Notes: generated by a model not told the origin, from the sequence alone. A DNA stretch of 64,000 bases from Brevundimonas lutea (GCF_003704105.1 NZ_QUOQ01000006.1:169729-233728); one strand, 5' to 3'; positions 53,316 through 62,924 are shown, counted from the first letter of the stretch. Program-made: numbers and translations.

Positions 53316-54986
53316 TCAGTTGCCGGCGCGGTCGATGGCCAGGAAGATGCCGGCCGTCTGGAACAGCGTCTGGGTCAGGTCGCGGATGAACGGCAGCAAG
53401 GTCGAATCCGGCTTGCCGACCACCAGGATGCGATCGCCAGGCTGCACGCGCCGATCCGGACGAATGCGGCCGTCCGGGCGGAACACCAGCACGTTTCGAC
53501 GATCCGCGCGCGGCGTGTAGCCGCCGGCCAGCCTCACGTAGTCGCTGACATTGCTGCGCCCGGTGAAGATGGTCGTCTGAGGGGCATGAACCTCGCCCGC
53601 GATGGTCACCACCTGCGAATAGCCGGGCACGACGATGACGTCGCCGGTCTCCAGACGGACGGCGTTCAGGTCCTGATCGCCGAGCGCAAGGATACCCAGA
53701 GGCTCGACCTGACGGGCGCGCTCAATCCATTCGCTGACGAAGCTCAGCGACTGGGCCCGCGCGGCGGCTTCCGATGGGCCGCGCGAGGGGGCGGTGAACA
53801 TGGCCCGCTCCAGCCGGGCCAGGCCGTCGTCCAGAAGCTGCTTCTGGGTCTGGCGCACGCTTTCGCGGCGGATGTAGATATTGGCCATGTCGGCCTCGGG
53901 CGAGATCGGCGCCTGGGCCAGCACCGAGGCCACCGTCGAGCCACGCAACACGGAGAACACCGAGGGACCGCCGGCCGTGCCCTCGACGCGCACCAGGATT
54001 TCGGCGGCGCGTACGTCGCTCTCGAACTGGACCCTGTCGCCGTCGTACAGCGGGAAGTTCACGAACTCGGCCATTGGCACATAGGCCGAAAAGGGCATCC
54101 CCTGGCGGACGCCGACCACGGCGACGTGACTGACGTCCGGGCGCGGGCGCGCGAAGGCCATGATTTCGCCGCCCAGGCCGGTCGGCTGGGCCAGTTCGAA
54201 GGTGTAGGGCGCGCGCACGTCGCCCGAGACGGAGACGATCGATCCCTGGTCGCCGACGACGATGGCGTCGCCGTTGCGGAAATTGACCTGAGGGCTCAGG
54301 CCCTGCTGCAGGAAGTCATAGATGTCGGCTTCGGCGATGGTCTGACCCTGCCGGACCACGCGGATGCGGCGATAGCTGCCGCGTTCCGGATCAATGCCGC
54401 CGGCGCGCTGAAGATAGCTGACGATGGCGTCATCCGACCCTCCGGCGTAGGCCCCGGGACGTTCGACCGGACCCGTGACCAGAACCTGGATGCTGGCCGC
54501 CGCCACCGGGGCGGCATAGACCTGAACGCCAGACGAATAGATCTGACGACTGGCCCGCTCGATCACACCCGGTGCGTTTCCGGCTGTGACGCCCGCCAGA
54601 CGCACCGGCCCGACGCCGGGCACCAGCACATTGCCCTGGCTGTCGATAGCCAGCTCTTGGTCGCTATCAACGAGACCGTACAGGGTCACTCTGACCCGGT
54701 CGCCCGGCTTCAGGACATAGCCGGAATCGACGATGGTGTTGTCGCCGTCCGCTGGCGTCGACAGGAACAGCTCCGAACCGAGAGGCGGCGGCCGGAAGCC
54801 GCGGGCGTCATCGCGCACCAGAGCCTCGGGCCCCAGCACAGAGCGTTCGGTCTGAGGCGTCTGAACCGGCGCGGTGGTTCCCTGGGATTGAGCGCCGGCG
54901 GCGGACCCCAGCAGCAAGACGGGGGCGACGACGAGCGCCGCGATGGCGTTGCGCGCCTTTGAGAGCACGGTCATTCCCCAGGTCAT
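53316..54986 (-). CDS. kpsD: Capsule export outer-membrane protein KpsD-type (polysaccharide export, SLBB)
   Basis: The 556-residue protein has a signal peptide (AIAALVVAPVLLLGSAAGAQ). A Poly_export domain follows (about 85-190, starting YVLKPGDRVRVTLYGLVD). Repeated SLBB-like segments then appear (VLVTGPVERPGAYAGG, IVSVSGDVRAPYTFEL, VVTIAGEVHAPQTTIF), with a C-terminal LKPGD-like RVQPGDRILVVG. This is the KpsD type that carries capsule across the periplasm and outer membrane. Its ATG overlaps kpsE by ATGA. It is the last gene of the capsule export cluster. Confidence 0.9.
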   Translation of the reverse strand: MTWGMTVLSKARNAIAALVVAPVLLLGSAAGAQSQGTTAPVQTPQTERSVLGPEALVRDDARGFRPPPLGSELFLSTPADGDNTIVDSGYVLKPGDRVRVTLYGLVDSDQELAIDSQGNVLVPGVGPVRLAGVTAGNAPGVIERASRQIYSSGVQVYAAPVAAASIQVLVTGPVERPGAYAGGSDDAIVSYLQRAGGIDPERGSYRRIRVVRQGQTIAEADIYDFLQQGLSPQVNFRNGDAIVVGDQGSIVSVSGDVRAPYTFELAQPTGLGGEIMAFARPRPDVSHVAVVGVRQGMPFSAYVPMAEFVNFPLYDGDRVQFESDVRAAEILVRVEGTAGGPSVFSVLRGSTVASVLAQAPISPEADMANIYIRRESVRQTQKQLLDDGLARLERAMFTAPSRGPSEAAARAQSLSFVSEWIERARQVEPLGILALGDQDLNAVRLETGDVIVVPGYSQVVTIAGEVHAPQTTIFTGRSNVSDYVRLAGGYTPRADRRNVLVFRPDGRIRPDRRVQPGDRILVVGKPDSTLLPFIRDLTQTLFQTAGIFLAIDRAGN

Positions 54987-56116
54987 TCCATGTGGTCCCG
55001 AATGATCGAATAGGTCAGGGCGCCGATGCTCCAGATCAGAGCCGAGGCGATAAGCAGGGCCAGCACATTGCTGAGCCGGCTCCAGCGGTCATTGGTCTGC
55101 GGCAATTCCGGCGGCACGTAGGCGATGACGTATTTGCGGTCCGTCATGTCCTGACGCCGGGCGGCCTCGCCGGCCGCCAGAGCACTCTGATAGGCCGTCT
55201 GGGCGAACTCATAATCCATGAGCACCGCCTGGGCCTCGATCTGGCCGGCGGCGGCGCCTTCCCCGGGCGACGACATCGCGGCTGAAACGGCGCGGGCGCG
55301 TTCGCCTTCCAGGGCGGCGATTTCCTGGCGAAGCTGGCGGATCTGTGGAGCGCTCGGCTGATAGATCTGGGTCGCCGACGCAAGTTCGGTGCGCTTGGCG
55401 GCCAGCTGGCTATCCAAGGCGCCGACCAGACCGGCGGCCTGTTCCTGCGGCGTGTTCACATCCACCGAGGAGCGTGTCCCCTGGAGTGCGGCCAAGCGAT
55501 CTCGGGCGGTTTCGTACTCGGTGCGCTTGCGCTCTATTTCCTGACGCGCGGCCGCCGACAGATCGCTCATGGCGCGGTCGGACATGGTGTTGACCAGCTC
55601 TTCGCCGAGCATCAGCACGCCGTTCGTCAGTCTCAGCGCGTCTTCCGCGCGATAAGCCGCGATCTGCACCGTCGTCGCCGAGGTGGCGGGATCGAAGCTC
55701 ATCTCGACCTTGTCGCGCCAGAAGTTGGTGGCGCGTTCCAGCGGCGCGTTGCGCGGCAGGTACGAAAAAGGATCCAGTGTCGGGCGCGAATAGGCCTCGT
55801 TGAAGCCGAAGCGAGCGCGCAGCTTCTCGACCATGGCGGGTGAACGGATGAAGTCGTCGACGATGCGGGCGTCTGTCGACGTAGAGGTCGCGCCCACCAG
55901 GCCGATGGCGCTCAGCGCATCGCCGCCGCCGGACTGGGCGCCGCGCACCGCATAGGCCGCCGTGGCGGTGTACTGCGGCGGGGCAAGCAGCAGCAGATAG
56001 AGGAAATAGATCAGGGCCGGGCCCAGGATCACGACGAGGGCTGAGCGCGCCAGAATGGTGCGTCGCCGAAGCGTGCGCTGGCGCGCATTCGAGACGGGGG
56101 TGTCCAGACTGGTCAT
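54983..56116 (-). CDS. kpsE: Capsule export inner-membrane protein KpsE (Wzz-like)
   Basis: The 377-residue protein has a transmembrane helix near residues 29-48 (LVVILGPALIYFLYLLLLAPP). A large periplasmic coiled coil (about 180-290, ARQEIERKRTEYETARDRL) follows, and a C-terminal transmembrane helix (ALLIASALIWSIGALTY) ends the protein. This is the polysaccharide co-polymerase topology of KpsE, linking the ABC exporter to KpsD. It overlaps kpsT and kpsD by 4 bases each. Membrane topology and neighbours make the call secure. Confidence 0.9.
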   Translation of the reverse strand: MTSLDTPVSNARQRTLRRRTILARSALVVILGPALIYFLYLLLLAPPQYTATAAYAVRGAQSGGGDALSAIGLVGATSTSTDARIVDDFIRSPAMVEKLRARFGFNEAYSRPTLDPFSYLPRNAPLERATNFWRDKVEMSFDPATSATTVQIAAYRAEDALRLTNGVLMLGEELVNTMSDRAMSDLSAAARQEIERKRTEYETARDRLAALQGTRSSVDVNTPQEQAAGLVGALDSQLAAKRTELASATQIYQPSAPQIRQLRQEIAALEGERARAVSAAMSSPGEGAAAGQIEAQAVLMDYEFAQTAYQSALAAGEAARRQDMTDRKYVIAYVPPELPQTNDRWSRLSNVLALLIASALIWSIGALTYSIIRDHME

Positions 56117-56775
56117 CGGCGCCTCGCCACCACTTCCATGTAGAATTCCTCCGCCGCGTCCAGATCCTCGAACGGCGTGACATTGCCGTCGTCAATGACG
56201 ACCGCGCGCGTGCAGAAGTCGCGGATCGTGTTCATGTTATGGGACGTCATGATAATGTCCGACCTCGACTTGCGCCGCTCGAAGGCGTCACGGGACTTCT
56301 GACGAAACCGCGCATCCCCCGCGCTCAGTCCTTCGTCGATCAGATAGACCTGAAAGTCCACCGCCATGCTCATGCCAAACGCCAGGCGTCCGCGCATGCC
56401 TGAGGAATAGGTCCTGACCGGCTCGTGGAAATAGGGACCCAGATCGGCGAAGTCCTCGACGAAAGCCTCGGCTCTCTTGATGTCGATGTCGTACAGGCGG
56501 CAGACGAACTTCAGGTTCTCGGCGCCCGTCAGGGCGCCGTTGAAGGTGTTGGTGATGCCTAGGGGCGGCGACACCGTCACCGTCTTCACCACCTTGCCCC
56601 GATCGGGCTTCTCCACCCCGCCGATCATTCGCAACAGCGTGGACTTGCCGGCGCCGTTCAGTCCGAGAACCGCGGTGGAGGCGCCCCTGTAGAAGGCAAG
56701 GTTGGTGGGTTTGATGACCCGTTTCACGCCATAGCGTGTGTTGTAGGTCTTCTCGATGTCGACGAGCTCGATCAC
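56113..56775 (-). CDS. kpsT: Capsule ABC exporter ATP-binding protein KpsT
   Basis: The 220-residue ATPase has Walker A GLNGAGKSTLL, the signature YSSGMRGRLAFGM, Walker B VYLIDEGLSAGD and the H-loop MTSHNM. The short length and the YSSGMR signature are typical of KpsT/CtrD, which power export of lipid-linked capsule in group 2 systems. It overlaps kpsE by 4 bases and follows kpsM by 4 bases. It acts at the inner membrane with KpsM. Confidence 0.95.
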   Translation of the reverse strand: MIELVDIEKTYNTRYGVKRVIKPTNLAFYRGASTAVLGLNGAGKSTLLRMIGGVEKPDRGKVVKTVTVSPPLGITNTFNGALTGAENLKFVCRLYDIDIKRAEAFVEDFADLGPYFHEPVRTYSSGMRGRLAFGMSMAVDFQVYLIDEGLSAGDARFRQKSRDAFERRKSRSDIIMTSHNMNTIRDFCTRAVVIDDGNVTPFEDLDAAEEFYMEVVARRR

Positions 56776-56779
56776 CGGA

Positions 56780-57697
56780 TCACTCGTCCACGAAGGTGGA
56801 AATGGCGATCAGCCATTCCATCAGCAGGCCGATGGCGAGGAAGATCAGCCCGATCCAAAGCGGAAACCACGGATTATAGAAGTCGCTCTCGAAACCCGGG
56901 ATAACCCCGTCCCTCAACCACTCGATGGTGTGGGCGAGGGGATTGTACTTCATCAGGGCCCGCGGCCCCGTCGGCAGGCTGGCGAAGGTGTACCAAAGGC
57001 CGGAGGTGAAGAAGAGCACCCGGCCCAGCCGCGACATGACCTGGCCCCACAGCTGGAAGACCCGGCCGATCTGGCTGGAGAGCACGGCGCTGCCGTAGCA
57101 GAGGAAGACCAGACAGCCGAGAGCGCTGATGGCGGTGAAGGGCTCGTCGACCCACGCGTTCAGCGGCACGTCCATGAAGGCCCACAGCCCCACCACGAAC
57201 AGCAGGACGACCAGCCCGCTGATGGACAGTTCCAGCAGGGTTCGCGCCACGACGATGTGGAAGGGCCGGATTTGCGGATAGTTGAGCAAACCCCGGTTGG
57301 AGGTGATCGCGCCCGCGCCCTGGACCGCCGCATTCCGCCACGCGATGACCGGGATGATGCCGGTGATGAAGAAGACGGACAGATATTCCCCGGCAGCCGC
57401 CTGGCGGCCTAGATAGGTGAAGATCACCATCATGATGATGACCAGCATCATGGGATTGATGATGGCCCATACGAAGCCGGCCGACCGCCGACCGTAGCGG
57501 GTCAGGGCCTCGCGGAGCATCATGGCCTCAACCACGCGCCAGCTCCGCACCACTTTGGGCCAGAAATCAGTCTTCAGATTTCGGAACAGGCCGTCGCCGC
57601 CCAGCAGGCGTTCAATCAAAGATAACGGGCCGGCGTTCCCCGGGCCGCCTCGCGGCGTGCCCGACCCGGATCCATACGGGAAGGAACTGAGACTCAT
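56780..57697 (-). CDS. kpsM: Capsule ABC exporter permease KpsM
   Basis: The 305-residue protein is an ABC-2 permease with six transmembrane helices, starting from AGFVWAIINPMMLVIIMMVIFTYLG. The conserved FFITGIIPVIAWRNA and PLAHTIEWLRDGVIPG segments are present. The cytoplasmic N-terminal region of about 60 residues is longer than in E. coli KpsM (258 residues). The ATG at 57697 has only a weak Shine-Dalgarno, so a downstream start is possible. It is followed 4 bases later by kpsT, and kpsF lies 72 bases upstream. Confidence 0.9.
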   Translation of the reverse strand: MSLSSFPYGSGSGTPRGGPGNAGPLSLIERLLGGDGLFRNLKTDFWPKVVRSWRVVEAMMLREALTRYGRRSAGFVWAIINPMMLVIIMMVIFTYLGRQAAAGEYLSVFFITGIIPVIAWRNAAVQGAGAITSNRGLLNYPQIRPFHIVVARTLLELSISGLVVLLFVVGLWAFMDVPLNAWVDEPFTAISALGCLVFLCYGSAVLSSQIGRVFQLWGQVMSRLGRVLFFTSGLWYTFASLPTGPRALMKYNPLAHTIEWLRDGVIPGFESDFYNPWFPLWIGLIFLAIGLLMEWLIAISTFVDE

Positions 57698-57769
57698 GTG
57701 GCTGTGATACGCCCCGCTCCGGTTATCAGATGGTTAGCAGCATATCGGGGCCGGCGACAATCGCGCCCG

Positions 57770-58756
57770 TCACGAGACGTAACCGGCCAGGATCAGTTCG
57801 CCGATGTGAGCGACCGCGACCGGCCGACCGTCCTCGACGACGAAGAGGTTCGAAATGTGGTTGTCGGCCAGAATATCGATCACCTCGCTCATCCGCTGGT
57901 CGGGTCCGACGGTCTTGGGTCGCGGGTTCATCATGTCGGCGGCGGTCAGGCTTGAGATGTCGTTGGAGAAGGCGCGGCGTACGTCGCCGTCGGTGATCAT
58001 TCCGACCAGCAAACCATCCGCGCCCGTCACGGCGACACAGCCCTGACGTCCCTTGGTGATCGCCGAGACCACCTCGGCGAAGGCGGCGCCTGGGGCCACG
58101 GTCGCAGGCTCCACCGTCTTCAACTGCATCCATTCGCGCACGGACTGGAGCCGCATCCCCAAGGCTCCGCCCGGATGCCTTGCGCCGAAGTCCTCGGCCG
58201 AAAAGCCCCGCTCCTTCATCAGCACCATGGCCAGGGCGTCGCCTATGGCTAAGGTCATCAGGGTGGAGGTCGTCGGCGCCAGATTGTTCGGACAGGCCTC
58301 CTGGACCTTGGGCAGCATCAGAGAGACGGTCGACATCCGCTCCAGAAAACTGCCGCGTCGCTGGGTGATCCCGATAACCGGAATGTCATTGCGCTGGCAA
58401 AATAGAAGCGGGTCACGCAATTCGCGGCTCTCGCCCGAGTTGGAGATGGCCAACAGGGTGACGTCACCGCGCAGCATGCCCAGGTCGCCGTGGCTCATCT
58501 CGGCCGGATGGACGAAGAAGGCGTTCGTGCCGGTCGACGCCAGGGTCGCGGCGATCTTGCCGCCGATGTGACCGGACTTTCCCATGCCCGTGACCACCAC
58601 ATAGCCGTCACGGCCCAGTATGATCCGGACCGCTTGGGCGATCCGCTCGTCCAGCGCCGCCGAGAGGGCTTGAAGCGCCTGGATGTTTAGGCCGATGACG
58701 TCGCGCGCCGCCTCCACCATGGATCGGGTGTCGTCGGGCGTGTCGGAAGTCGTCAT
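57770..58756 (-). CDS. kpsF: Arabinose-5-phosphate isomerase (KpsF/KdsD type)
   Basis: The enzyme converts ribulose 5-phosphate to arabinose 5-phosphate for Kdo, the sugar linking capsule or LPS to lipid. The 328-residue protein has a SIS domain (about 40-180, VVTGMGKSGHIGGKIAATLAS and SNSGESRELRD). Two CBS domains follow (about 205-328, with GLLVGMITDGDVRRAF and NHISNLFVVEDGRPVAV). The ATG at 58756 is chosen; the upstream extension reads into the otsB leader. Adjacency to kpsM-T-E-D supports the KpsF name over KdsD. Confidence 0.92.
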   Translation of the reverse strand: MTTSDTPDDTRSMVEAARDVIGLNIQALQALSAALDERIAQAVRIILGRDGYVVVTGMGKSGHIGGKIAATLASTGTNAFFVHPAEMSHGDLGMLRGDVTLLAISNSGESRELRDPLLFCQRNDIPVIGITQRRGSFLERMSTVSLMLPKVQEACPNNLAPTTSTLMTLAIGDALAMVLMKERGFSAEDFGARHPGGALGMRLQSVREWMQLKTVEPATVAPGAAFAEVVSAITKGRQGCVAVTGADGLLVGMITDGDVRRAFSNDISSLTAADMMNPRPKTVGPDQRMSEVIDILADNHISNLFVVEDGRPVAVAHIGELILAGYVS

Positions 58757-58901
58757 GACGCCTGCATAGCCCGAAGCGTGGCCAAGGCAAGGCGAGGGGG
58801 CAGCGGTGGGTGAAACGCAAAGTGTGCGCCTGCGAACATTTTCGCCAACCCTTTGGCCGCTTCGGCGTTGCCTTGGCCTGCCTATCGTTCTTCTGGAAGC
58901 C

Positions 58902-59678
58902 ATGCCGATCGCCGAAGCCGCGCGCCTCAAGCTCGCCCCCCCCAGCCTGTCTGCGGACAGCATCGCCCTGTTTCTCGACCTCGATGGAGTTCTGGCGGCG
59001 ATCGCCTCGACACCGGAAGGCGTTGTCGAAGACCCCGAACGCACGGCCATGCTGCGGCGACTTCAGGACCGGTTGCAGGGACGGCTGGCGGTGATCAGCG
59101 GGCGCGAGATCGCTGAGATCGACCGGATATGCGGAGGCGCCGTGAAGGTAGCTGCGGGCATCCACGGACTGGAGCGGCGGCATCCCGATGGGCGTATCGA
59201 CCGGTTGGAGCCGTCGGCCGGCGTGGCCAGGGCTCTGACGGAAATGACGACTTTCGCCGAGGACTGGCCAGGCGTGCGCGTCGAGGACAAGGGACTGGCG
59301 GCCGGTTTGCATTACCGGCAGGCCCCGGAAGCGGAGCAGGCCGCGCGTGAACTGTCCGAGGCGCTGGCGGCGCGCCACGACCTGATCGTCCAGCCCGGCC
59401 ATATGATACACGAACTCAAGACCCCAGGCGCCGACAAGGGACGGGCTCTGGCCGCCTTCATGGAGGAGGCGCCGTTCAGGGGCTTCACTCCGATCATGCT
59501 CGGCGACGACCTGACCGATGAGTTCGGCTTCGAGGCGGCGGCGCGGCTGGGCGGTGGCGGGGTGCTGGTCGGACCCGAGCGCCAGACCCACGCTCGCTGG
59601 GGGCTCGCCGATCAACCGGCGGCGATGGCGTGGCTGGAAGCCCTGTCGCGAAGCTCGTGTCCGGAGACGTCTCAATGA
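58902..59678 (+). CDS. otsB: Trehalose-6-phosphate phosphatase
   Basis: The 258-residue HAD phosphatase releases trehalose from trehalose 6-phosphate. Motif I is FLDLDGVLAAI, motif II lies in AVISGREIAEID, and motif III/IV is MLGDDLTDEFGFEAA. A cap region with GIHGLERR is present. The ATG at 58902 gives the family's usual length; an upstream in-frame ATG is less likely. The stop overlaps the GH15 start as ATGA. It heads the otsB-GH15-otsA operon. Confidence 0.94.
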   Translation: MPIAEAARLKLAPPSLSADSIALFLDLDGVLAAIASTPEGVVEDPERTAMLRRLQDRLQGRLAVISGREIAEIDRICGGAVKVAAGIHGLERRHPDGRIDRLEPSAGVARALTEMTTFAEDWPGVRVEDKGLAAGLHYRQAPEAEQAARELSEALAARHDLIVQPGHMIHELKTPGADKGRALAAFMEEAPFRGFTPIMLGDDLTDEFGFEAAARLGGGGVLVGPERQTHARWGLADQPAAMAWLEALSRSSCPETSQ

Positions 59679-61513
59679 CCCAGCCGCCGGAACATGTCAC
59701 CACTCCCAAGGTCGAGCGTCCTGCGCCCGTCGCGCCATCGGTTGATCTCGCTCCCATCGGCAATTGTTCGGTCAGCGCCCTGATCGACCGAGAGGGCCGT
59801 TTCGTCTGGGCGTGCGCGCCCAGGGTTGACGGCGATCCGGTCTTCTCAGCCCTGATGGACGGCGCCGATCCAGAGCACGGCTTCTGGTCGATCGAACTGG
59901 AGGGGCTGAAACACGCCAGCCAGGCCTACGTCCGAAACACGCCGGTGTTGCGCACCGTGCTGACCGCGGAGGACGGCTCGGCGGTGGAGATCATCGATTT
60001 CTGCCCCCGTCATCCCAAACATTCTCGCACCTATCGGCCGCTGGCCTACGGTCGGGTCATCCGCCCGCTGGAGGGCGCGCCGCGCGTCACCGTTCGTCTT
60101 AGACCCGCCGCCGGGTGGGGCGAGCGCCGCGCCGAGCGGACCTCGGGCTCCAATCACATCCGCTATCTTTGCCAGGACGTTATCCTGCGCCTGACAACCG
60201 ACTGCCCGGTGTCGCATGTGCTGGAGGAGCGGACCTTTCGTCTGGAGCGGCCCTACGCCTTCTTCCTCGGCCCCGACGAGGGCTATGACCAGGAGGTCGG
60301 CGCCGGCGTACAGGCGTCTCTGGATCGAACCGTCGCCTATTGGCAGGACTGGGTGCGCAAGCTCTACCTGCCGCTGGACTGGCAGGAGGCGGTGATCCGC
60401 GCCGCGATCACGCTAAAGCTATGCGCCTATGAGGAGACCGGGGCCATCGTCGCGGCCCTGACCACCTCGGTGCCGGAATTCCCTGAAAGCGGCCGTAACT
60501 GGGACTATCGCTACTGCTGGATCCGCGACGCCTATTACACGGTTCGGGCGCTGAACCGGCTGGGCGCGGTCGATATCCTGGAAAATTATCTCGGCTATCT
60601 GCGCAATCTGGTCGACGATTCGGGCGGGGGCCATGTCCAGCCGGTCTATGGCGTGGGCCTCGAGCCCGGCATCGGCGAGCGGATTGTCGAGACGGTCGAG
60701 GGTTATCGCGGGATGAAGCCGGTGCGCATCGGCAATCAGGCCCACGAGCACCTGCAGCACGATGTCTACGGCCAGATCGTCCTACCGCTGGTTCAGGCCT
60801 TCTGGGACCACCGGCTGATCCGGCCCGGTACGATCGAAGACTTCTTCTCACTGGAAAAGGTCGGCGAGCGCGCCTTCGCCATGCATGATCAGACCGACGC
60901 CGGGCTGTGGGAGTTCCGCACCATCGCCCGGGTGCACACCTATTCTTCGGTCATGTGCTGGGCCGCCTGCGATCGTCTCGCAAAGGCGGCCGAGAAGCTG
61001 GGCCTTCGGGAACGCGCCGATGTCTGGTTCGATCGCGCCCGAACCATCCGCAAGCGGATCGAACAAGAGGCCTTCCTGCCCGACGAAGGCCGCTTCGCCG
61101 CCAGCTTCGGCGGGACGGAACTGGACGCCTCGCTTCTACAGCTGGTCGATCTCGGCTTCCTCGACCCGATGGACCCTCGCCAGGTGGAAACCTTCAAGGC
61201 CATCGAGCGCGACCTGAAGAAGGGCTCCTACCTGTTCCGCTATGTCGAGCCCGACGATTTCGGCGAGCCGGAGACGGCCTTCAATTTCTGCACCTTCTGG
61301 TTCATCGAGGCGCTGCACCTCAACGGCCGCACCGAGGAGGCACGCGAGATCTTCGAGGAGATGCTCAGCCGCCGCACCCATGCCGGGCTGCTGAGTGAGG
61401 ACATCGCCATCGAGACCAACGAGCTGTGGGGAAACTATCCGCAGACCTATTCGCTTGTCGGCATCATCAACTGTGCCGTTCTGCTGAGCCGGTCCTGGAC
61501 CGAGGCCCGGTGA
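59675..61513 (+). CDS. Glycoside hydrolase family 15 protein
   Basis: The 612-residue protein has an N-terminal beta domain (about 20-240) and an (alpha/alpha)6 barrel. Signatures are NWDYRYCWIRDAYYTVRALNRLG and the C-terminal catalytic segment EDIAIETNELWGNYPQTYSLVGII. GH15 includes glucoamylases and, in mycobacteria, trehalases. Sitting between otsB and otsA in one operon, this enzyme most likely acts on trehalose or on a malto-oligosaccharide precursor. It is predicted cytoplasmic because no signal peptide is visible. The ATG overlaps the otsB stop. Confidence 0.92.
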   Translation: MTQPPEHVTTPKVERPAPVAPSVDLAPIGNCSVSALIDREGRFVWACAPRVDGDPVFSALMDGADPEHGFWSIELEGLKHASQAYVRNTPVLRTVLTAEDGSAVEIIDFCPRHPKHSRTYRPLAYGRVIRPLEGAPRVTVRLRPAAGWGERRAERTSGSNHIRYLCQDVILRLTTDCPVSHVLEERTFRLERPYAFFLGPDEGYDQEVGAGVQASLDRTVAYWQDWVRKLYLPLDWQEAVIRAAITLKLCAYEETGAIVAALTTSVPEFPESGRNWDYRYCWIRDAYYTVRALNRLGAVDILENYLGYLRNLVDDSGGGHVQPVYGVGLEPGIGERIVETVEGYRGMKPVRIGNQAHEHLQHDVYGQIVLPLVQAFWDHRLIRPGTIEDFFSLEKVGERAFAMHDQTDAGLWEFRTIARVHTYSSVMCWAACDRLAKAAEKLGLRERADVWFDRARTIRKRIEQEAFLPDEGRFAASFGGTELDASLLQLVDLGFLDPMDPRQVETFKAIERDLKKGSYLFRYVEPDDFGEPETAFNFCTFWFIEALHLNGRTEEAREIFEEMLSRRTHAGLLSEDIAIETNELWGNYPQTYSLVGIINCAVLLSRSWTEAR

Positions 61514-61535
61514 CGCGCGCGAGGGGAGGGAACCG

Positions 61536-62924
61536 TTGAGCCGCCTTATCGTCGTTTCCAACCGCGTCTCTGCGCCCAAAGACCCCGCAGCCGGTTCCGC
61601 GGGGGGGCTGGCCATGGCTCTATCGGCGGCGCTCAGGAAATATGACGGCCTGTGGTTCGGCTGGTCGGGCGAAACGGTCGAGACCTTCAAGCCCGAGGCC
61701 CAGTTCGAGGACCGTGCCGGGGTGACGGTGGCCCTAGTCGATCTCGAGGCCCAGGACGTTGACGAGTACTACAACGGCTACGCCAACAAGACGCTGTGGC
61801 CGCTGTTTCACCACCGGGTCGATCTGACGGAGTATGAGAGGTCATACGGCGAGGGCTATGAGCGGACCAACGCCCGCTTCGCCGAAGTGCTGGCGCCGCT
61901 GATCCAGCCGGACGACCTGATCTGGATCCACGACTATCACATGATCCCGCTGGCGCGGGATCTGCGCCGGCGTGGCATCACCAACAAGATCGGCTTTTTT
62001 CTCCATACGCCCTGGCCGGCGCGTCAGCTGCTGGTGACGCTGCCGTATCATCGCCGACTGGTCGAATCGATGTTCGACTTCGACCTGTTGGGCTTCCACA
62101 CCCGCGAGTGGCTGGACCTGTTTCGCGATTATGTGGCGTCCGAGCCAGACATCCACGGCAAACTGCTGGCCAATGACGCTATGGAAGCGTTCGGCAAGAC
62201 GGTTCAGGCCGGCGTCTTCCCGATCGGTATTGATGTCGACGCCTTCGTCGAGGCCCGCAATTCGGCGCTGGGCAATCGGACTTATGACCGAATGGCGGCA
62301 TCCTCAGCTTTCCGGTCGATGATCGTCGGCGTGGATCGGCTCGACTATTCCAAAGGTCTTGAGCAGCGGATGCTCGGCTATGAGCAGTTTCTGCACGACA
62401 ACCCGGAAATGCGCGGAGAGGTGTTCCTGCTTCAGGTCACGCCGATCAGCCGCGACGAGGTCGATACCTATCAGGACATCCGCCAGCGGCTCGATGCGCT
62501 GTCGGGCCGGATTAACGGCGAGTATGCCGACATGGACTGGCAGCCGATCCGCTATCTCAATCGCACCTTCCGTCGCGACCAGCTGGCTGGCGTCTATCGC
62601 GCCGCCAAGGTGGGACTGGTCACCCCGTTGCGAGACGGCATGAACCTGGTGGCCAAGGAGTACGTCGCGGCGCAGTCGCCCGAAGACCCTGGGGTGCTGA
62701 TCCTGTCGCGCTTCGCCGGCGCAGCCGAGCAGATGGGGGAGGCCCTGCTGGTCAACCCCTTCAGTCGCGAGGAGCTGTCCGACGCCATCAAGCGCGCGCT
62801 GGTGATGCCGTTGGCGGAGCGCCGGCGGAAGTGGGAGTCGCTCATGCAGGTGGTGCGCGACACGGACGTCGGCGTCTGGCGGGACGACTTCGTGGCCAGT
62901 CTCAGAGCCGTCGATCCGCAGTGA
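61536..62924 (+). CDS. otsA: Trehalose-6-phosphate synthase
   Basis: The 462-residue GT20 enzyme joins UDP-glucose and glucose 6-phosphate. The start is TTG, preceded by GGGAGGGAA at proper spacing, and the N-terminal LIVVSNRVSAP motif begins at once. Other marks are GGLAMALSAAL, the substrate residues in WIHDYHMIPLARDLR, VDRLDYSKGLEQR, and the C-terminal LRDGMNLVAKEYVAAQ. Length is normal. It closes the trehalose operon 22 bases after the GH15 stop. Trehalose synthesis is a typical general-stress function in alphaproteobacteria. Confidence 0.96.
   Translation: MSRLIVVSNRVSAPKDPAAGSAGGLAMALSAALRKYDGLWFGWSGETVETFKPEAQFEDRAGVTVALVDLEAQDVDEYYNGYANKTLWPLFHHRVDLTEYERSYGEGYERTNARFAEVLAPLIQPDDLIWIHDYHMIPLARDLRRRGITNKIGFFLHTPWPARQLLVTLPYHRRLVESMFDFDLLGFHTREWLDLFRDYVASEPDIHGKLLANDAMEAFGKTVQAGVFPIGIDVDAFVEARNSALGNRTYDRMAASSAFRSMIVGVDRLDYSKGLEQRMLGYEQFLHDNPEMRGEVFLLQVTPISRDEVDTYQDIRQRLDALSGRINGEYADMDWQPIRYLNRTFRRDQLAGVYRAAKVGLVTPLRDGMNLVAKEYVAAQSPEDPGVLILSRFAGAAEQMGEALLVNPFSREELSDAIKRALVMPLAERRRKWESLMQVVRDTDVGVWRDDFVASLRAVDPQ

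Noticed and set aside
58830..58885. An EcfG promoter for the trehalose operon
   Set aside because: The best candidate, CCAAC-N16-CGTT before otsB, lacks the two G of the GGAAC element. It is too weak to call, though stress control of this operon would be expected.
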